A program made the position numbers and the translations under genes. From NCBI RefSeq assembly GCF_958350005.1, contig NZ_CATWFF010000090.1, forward strand, positions 1 to 8,542: DNA of 8,542 nucleotides. Direction: 5' to 3'. Shown piece after piece: positions 4,916 to 8,542 of this stretch (positions are counted from its first letter, which is position 1; every line of letters starts with the position of its first letter). Source of the stretch: an uncultured Megasphaera sp. GTDB taxonomy: Bacteria > Bacillota > Negativicutes > Veillonellales > Megasphaeraceae. The notes under the pieces were generated by a model. The model searched no databases. It was given only the letters and a program-made list of their open reading frames with translations, and was not told the DNA's origin.

Positions 4916-7651
4916 ATGGGTGAAAGTGAACGAACGTCACCAGACAGGATTTTACAGCGCATACAAGATGAAGAACGGCGGGCCAAACAGGGAAAACTGA
5001 AGATATTTTTCGGCTATGCTGCCGGCGTTGGGAAAACCTATGCCATGCTGGAAGCGGCTCATGAAGAACTGGCCAAGGGGACAGATGTCGTAGCCGGGTA
5101 TATTGAGCCCCATGCCCGGCCGGACACGGCGGCACTGGTACAGGGGCTGGAAGTATTGCCGACCCTGACCATTACGTACAAGGACATTACACTTCATGAA
5201 TTTGATATTGACGGTGCCTTGCGGAGGAAACCGCAGCTCATCCTCGTTGATGAACTGGCCCATACGAACGCCAAGGGCTGCCGCCATGAAAAGCGGTATC
5301 AGGACATTCAGGAACTGCTGCAGGCCGGCATTGACGTGTACACGACAGTCAATGTACAGCATCTGGAAAGCTTAAACGATATTGTTGCCTCTATTACGCA
5401 GGTAACCGTCCGGGAACGGATACCCGATTCGGTTTTCGATAATGCCGATCAGGTCGAACTCGTCGATATTGAACCGGCAGACCTGGAAAAGCGCCTTCAT
5501 GACGGTAAGATTTACCAGGCCAAACAGGCCAAAAGTGCACTGAAGAATTTCTTTACCACTGATAATCTGACGGCACTGCGGGAAATTGCCCTGCGCCGCA
5601 TGGCCGATCGGGTCAACCGCATTGCTGAACGGACTAAAAACAGTTCGTACCATACAAAAGAACATATTCTGGTCTGCCTGTCGTCGTCGCCGACAAACCC
5701 CAAGATCATCCGTACGGCAGCCCGTATGGCCAATGCCTTTAATGCTCACTTCACGGCCCTCTTTGTCCGTACATCGGATTATGAAGGCATGACCAAGGCC
5801 AATCGGGATCGGCTGGACAAAAATATCCGCCTGGCTGAACTGCTGGGAGCAACGGTAGAAACCGTCGTCGGCGATAACGTAGCCCTGCAGATTGCCGAGT
5901 TTTCCCGCATGTCCGGCGTGTCCCAGATCGTCGTAGGGCGGAGCAATACGCGGAGCGGTTTTTTTGGCCTCGTAAGCAAGCCTTTTACCGATCAGCTTCT
6001 GGCATATTTGCCGAAAATTGACGTTCACGTCATTCCGGACAACACGACGCCGACCTTGCGGATTCCCTTCATGCGCCGCTCTAAAAAGAATCAGCCCGTA
6101 CAGGGACGGGATATGGCCTTTACCGCCTTTGTCTTCATCCTGACGACGGCCATCAGCATGGCCATGTACGCTGCCGGTCTGAATACGGTGTCCATTATTC
6201 CCCTGTATTTGCTGGGCGTCTTTGGCACGGCGCTGTATACGGACAGCCGGTTTTCCAGCATAGTCCTGGCGGCACTGAATATTCTGGCCTTTGATTTTCT
6301 GTTTATTGAGCCGCGCCATACCTTTTCGGCGTACGATCCGTCATACAGCATTACCTTTGCCATCCTGTTCTTTACAGCCTTTCTGGCCGGGGAACTGGCT
6401 CATAAGGTAAAAGTGCAGGCCATTCAGGCTGCGCGGACGGCGTACCGCATGCGCCTGCTCCTGGAAACGAGCCAGATGATGCAGAAAGCGTCATCGAATC
6501 AGGACATTGAAACAATCGTTGCCGATCAGCTGGTCAAGCTGCTGCGGCGGGATATTGTGTACTATCCTGTCGATGACACGCAGACGCCGCCGCAGATGAT
6601 GCGGCCTCACGTCTATACAGCCGGCGGACACGGCGTCCATCATCAGGCCATGCTCAGCAGTCCCAATGAACAGGGCGTGGCTCTGTGGGTCTACAAGAAC
6701 AAAAAACGGGCCGGCGCGACGACGGAAACGCTGGGTGATGCCAACTGCCTGTACATTCCCGTACGCTCCCAGGACAGTGTGTACAGCGTCATCGGCATTT
6801 CCGCTGCCGGCCGGCGCATTGAAGCCAGTGAAATCAACCTGGCTGAATCGATTACGACCGAAGGGGCGCTGGCCCTGGAAAAGGAACTGTATGACCGCAA
6901 GCGCCGTGAACTGTACGTTCACGCTCAGAATGAACAGCTGCGGGTCAACCTGCTCCGGTCCATTTCCCATGATCTGCGGACGCCGTTGACCAGCATTTCC
7001 GGCAATGCTGACGTGCTGCTGAATAATGATGAACAAATGACCCTGCAGCAGCGGCGGACAATGTATGAAAACATCTATGAAGACTCGATTTGGCTCATCA
7101 ATCTGGTAGAAAATATTCTCTCTGTTACGCGCATTGAAAATGGGACCATGCAGCTCCAGCGACATATGGAATTACTGGATGATGTGGTCTGCGAAGCTCT
7201 CAAGCATGTCAAATCCCATAATAAGCATCATGAAATCCGCTTTGAAGAAACAGACGACATCCTCATGGTATATATTGATGCCCGGCTTATCGTGCAGGTC
7301 CTGGTCAACCTTATTGACAACGCCATCAAATATACGCCGGAAAACACGACTATTACCGTCCGGGCCCGCCGGAAGGGCGACTTTGTAGAAGTATCCGTTG
7401 CCGACGAAGGCAAGGGGATTGCCCTGCGGGATAAGCGGCATATCTTTGAAATGTTCTATACAGCTGGCACGAAAAGCGGTGACAGCCGCCGCGGTATGGG
7501 ACTGGGCCTCAACCTGTGCCAGTCTATTATCCGCTCTCATGGCGGCGATATTAAAGTGCAGGACAATAAGCCTCATGGCACTATTTTTACATTTACGTTG
7601 CCTGTAAAGGAGATCGATCAGCATGACGAAACCAAACATTCTCATTGTTGA
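4916..7651 (+). CDS. kdpD: KdpD, membrane sensor histidine kinase for potassium/osmotic stress
   Basis: KdpD autophosphorylates and passes phosphate to KdpE when K+ is limiting. From the preferred ATG it has 911 residues (E. coli: 894). Domains in order: the N-terminal KdpD domain, with Walker A GYAAGVGKT (33-41), Walker-B-like LVDELAH (Asp112, Glu113) and TTVNVQHLESLND; a Usp domain at about 251-374; four clustered membrane segments at about 400-494; a GAF-like region at about 505-655; a HisKA domain with phosphoacceptor His685 in SHDLRTP; and a HATPase domain with N box DNAIKYTP (Asn802), DEGKGI (from Asp830), F box and GMGLGL. The Usp domain carries SSS (256-258), exactly 20 residues, then FTALF (279-283), close to the SxS-X20-FTAxY motif linked to c-di-AMP binding in Staphylococcus KdpD. 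An upstream in-frame ATG at 4895 would add 7 residues but lacks a Shine-Dalgarno. The 3' end overlaps kdpE. Confidence 0.96.
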   Translation: MGESERTSPDRILQRIQDEERRAKQGKLKIFFGYAAGVGKTYAMLEAAHEELAKGTDVVAGYIEPHARPDTAALVQGLEVLPTLTITYKDITLHEFDIDGALRRKPQLILVDELAHTNAKGCRHEKRYQDIQELLQAGIDVYTTVNVQHLESLNDIVASITQVTVRERIPDSVFDNADQVELVDIEPADLEKRLHDGKIYQAKQAKSALKNFFTTDNLTALREIALRRMADRVNRIAERTKNSSYHTKEHILVCLSSSPTNPKIIRTAARMANAFNAHFTALFVRTSDYEGMTKANRDRLDKNIRLAELLGATVETVVGDNVALQIAEFSRMSGVSQIVVGRSNTRSGFFGLVSKPFTDQLLAYLPKIDVHVIPDNTTPTLRIPFMRRSKKNQPVQGRDMAFTAFVFILTTAISMAMYAAGLNTVSIIPLYLLGVFGTALYTDSRFSSIVLAALNILAFDFLFIEPRHTFSAYDPSYSITFAILFFTAFLAGELAHKVKVQAIQAARTAYRMRLLLETSQMMQKASSNQDIETIVADQLVKLLRRDIVYYPVDDTQTPPQMMRPHVYTAGGHGVHHQAMLSSPNEQGVALWVYKNKKRAGATTETLGDANCLYIPVRSQDSVYSVIGISAAGRRIEASEINLAESITTEGALALEKELYDRKRRELYVHAQNEQLRVNLLRSISHDLRTPLTSISGNADVLLNNDEQMTLQQRRTMYENIYEDSIWLINLVENILSVTRIENGTMQLQRHMELLDDVVCEALKHVKSHNKHHEIRFEETDDILMVYIDARLIVQVLVNLIDNAIKYTPENTTITVRARRKGDFVEVSVADEGKGIALRDKRHIFEMFYTAGTKSGDSRRGMGLGLNLCQSIIRSHGGDIKVQDNKPHGTIFTFTLPVKEIDQHDETKHSHC

Positions 7652-8333
7652 AGATGACGGCGCCATACGCAATTTGATTGCGTCGACGCTGAAGCTGCAG
7701 GAATATCCGTTTCATACGGCCCGGACGGGAAAACAGGCCCTCCTGGAAGCTGTGTCCCATCAGCCGGATATTGTCCTCCTGGATCTGGGACTGCCCGATA
7801 TGGACGGCGTTTCCATTATCAAACAGATCCGTTCCTGGTCGGCCCTGCCGATTATCGTAATCAGCGCCCGCAGCGAAGACCGGGACAAGATCGACGCCCT
7901 TGATGCCGGTGCCGATGATTACATTACCAAGCCTTTTTCCGTAGAAGAGCTGCTGGCCCGTATCCGCGTCGTCGAACGGCGTCTCCAGTATGCCCGTCAG
8001 AACGGCGGCGCCCAGGAAGGACAGACCGTGTTTATTAACGGCGATTTGAAGATCGACTATGTCGCCGGCTGTGTCTACTGCGACAATAAGGAAATTCATC
8101 TTACGCCGATTGAATACAAGCTGCTGTGCCTGCTGGCCCGCAACGTAGGTAAAGTGCTGACGCACACCTATATTACCCGGGAAATCTGGGGCAATGCCTG
8201 GGAAAGCAACGTAGCGTCTCTGCGGGTATTCATGGCCACACTGCGCAAGAAAATCGAAAAAGACGCATCTAATCCAAAATATATTCAAACCCACATCGGC
8301 ATAGGCTACCGAATGCTGCGAATAGAAGACTGA
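7623..8333 (+). CDS. kdpE: KdpE, OmpR-family response regulator of kdp
   Basis: KdpE is the DNA-binding partner of KdpD that activates kdpFABC transcription. The 236-residue product has an N-terminal receiver domain with acidic pocket Asp11/Asp12, phosphoacceptor Asp54 in LLDLGLPD, Ser81 in ISARSED and Lys103 in DYITKPF. A winged-helix OmpR/PhoB-type DNA-binding domain follows at about 135-233, with LTPIEYKLL, GKVLTH, the IWGNAWE region and the ending GIGYRM. The blocks DLGLPD, SARSE, DKI-ALDAGADDY and HLTPIE are shared with E. coli KdpE, which separates it from generic PhoB or OmpR proteins. The start ATG lies 29 bases inside the kdpD end in another frame, with AAAGGAGA (7606-7613) as ribosome binding site, so translation is likely coupled and the two proteins made in a fixed ratio. 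Confidence 0.97.
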   Translation: MTKPNILIVEDDGAIRNLIASTLKLQEYPFHTARTGKQALLEAVSHQPDIVLLDLGLPDMDGVSIIKQIRSWSALPIIVISARSEDRDKIDALDAGADDYITKPFSVEELLARIRVVERRLQYARQNGGAQEGQTVFINGDLKIDYVAGCVYCDNKEIHLTPIEYKLLCLLARNVGKVLTHTYITREIWGNAWESNVASLRVFMATLRKKIEKDASNPKYIQTHIGIGYRMLRIED

Positions 8334-8340
8334 CAGTCTC

Positions 8341-8388
8341 GGCTCCTTCACGAAAGCGAATGAAAATTCGCCGTGAAGGAGCCTTTTT
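8341..8388 (+). terminator. Intrinsic terminator after kdpE
   Basis: GGCTCCTTCACG (8341-8352) pairs perfectly with its reverse complement at 8372-8383 (12 bp). After a small AAA bulge (8353-8355), a second stem GCGAAT (8356-8361) pairs with ATTCGC (8366-8371), closed by a GAAA tetraloop. TTTTT follows at 8384-8388. It starts 7 bases after the kdpE stop and closes the operon. No matching T-run is seen on the other strand, so it appears one-directional. Confidence 0.92.
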
Positions 8389-8480
8389 GTATCTCTGGGC
8401 AGGGGACAGATTCTGGAAATTTTTCTTTATAACACATTAAACTGGCAGACCTATTCTTTACGATATTTTAATAACAGGGA
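8389..8480. other. Intergenic spacer downstream of kdpE
   Basis: This is an AT-rich spacer with no recognisable gene. TTTACG at 8457-8462 could be a poor -35, but it is 21 bp from the -10 candidate at 8484, which is too far for normal spacing. I see nothing else I can support. Confidence 0.4.
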
Positions 8481-8489
8481 TGCTATACT
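8481..8489 (+). promoter_or_regulatory. Extended -10 promoter for the next gene
   Basis: TGCTATACT combines the TGN extension with TATACT (five of six to TATAAT). Extended -10 promoters can function without a good -35, and none is present at normal spacing here. The position, about 28 bases before a likely start codon and after a strong terminator, fits the promoter of a new transcription unit. Confidence 0.5.
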
Positions 8490-8516
8490 ATAGAAAAATT
8501 TCACGAGGTGACTGTA

Positions 8517-8542
8517 GTGTGTGATGGTATATGGACGATAGT
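8517..8542 (+). CDS. Possible start of the next gene (partial, cut by window end)
   Basis: GAGGTG (8505-8510) is a good ribosome binding site, with a 6-base gap to GTG at 8517. That frame stays open to the window end and reads MCDGIWTI when GTG is taken as Met. Other nearby starts at 8519, 8521 and 8524 run into stops at once. An ATG at 8531 (MDDS) is an alternative but has poor Shine-Dalgarno spacing. Only eight full codons are visible, so no function can be assigned. Confidence 0.35.

Noticed and set aside
5372..6319. 315-codon open frame on the minus strand inside kdpD
   Set aside because: It is antisense to the Usp and membrane domains of KdpD, of low-complexity shadow type, and I recognise no domain in it.
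8401..8420. GGGGACAGATTC-like string that might be a dispersed repeat
   Set aside because: It occurs once in this window with no partner or terminal repeats, so nothing here supports a repeat or mobile element.

Overview
The window carries a complete high-affinity potassium uptake locus, kdpFABC-kdpDE, all on the + strand. It holds the four subunits of the K+-pumping ATPase (KdpF, KdpA, KdpB, KdpC) followed by the sensor kinase KdpD and response regulator KdpE. Base composition is roughly balanced, Shine-Dalgarno sites are strong (AAGGAGGG type), intrinsic terminators carry T-tracts, and GAA is strongly preferred over GAG for glutamate. KdpD carries a Usp-domain motif known from Firmicutes. 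Together these suggest a mid-GC Firmicutes-type bacterium; my best guess is a Negativicutes member such as Megasphaera or a relative. That assignment rests on general impression, not on a search.

Layout: 1-160 is a leader region with an imperfect dyad (1-55), three 11-bp-phased TNTTAAY repeats (60-92) that look like an OmpR/PhoB-family operator, and a -10-like TATGAT (131-136). kdpF (161-250, 29 residues) overlaps kdpA (250-2067) by one base, then come kdpB (2085-4163) and kdpC (4180-4782) with short gaps and their own ribosome binding sites. A 133-base gap follows, with a good sigma-A-type promoter (4794-4821) immediately upstream of a strong intrinsic terminator (4845-4891). kdpD (4916-7651) begins just after it and overlaps kdpE (7623-8333) by 29 bases. 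A second strong terminator (8341-8388) closes the locus. The last 150 bases contain a likely promoter and probably the first codons of an unrelated next gene.

How it works together (family knowledge plus inference): KdpFABC imports K+ with ATP when external K+ is scarce. KdpD senses low K+ and stress and phosphorylates KdpE on Asp54, and KdpE-P should activate the kdpF promoter through the phased repeats. The KdpD Usp domain has a near-perfect match to the motif linked to cyclic-di-AMP binding, so c-di-AMP is a plausible off-signal. The kdpC-kdpD gap suggests that pump and regulator expression are set separately. This is a recognised system, and I found no undescribed system here. The points worth checking are regulatory details and departures from the E. 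coli sequence in the KdpA filter loops and one outer loop.
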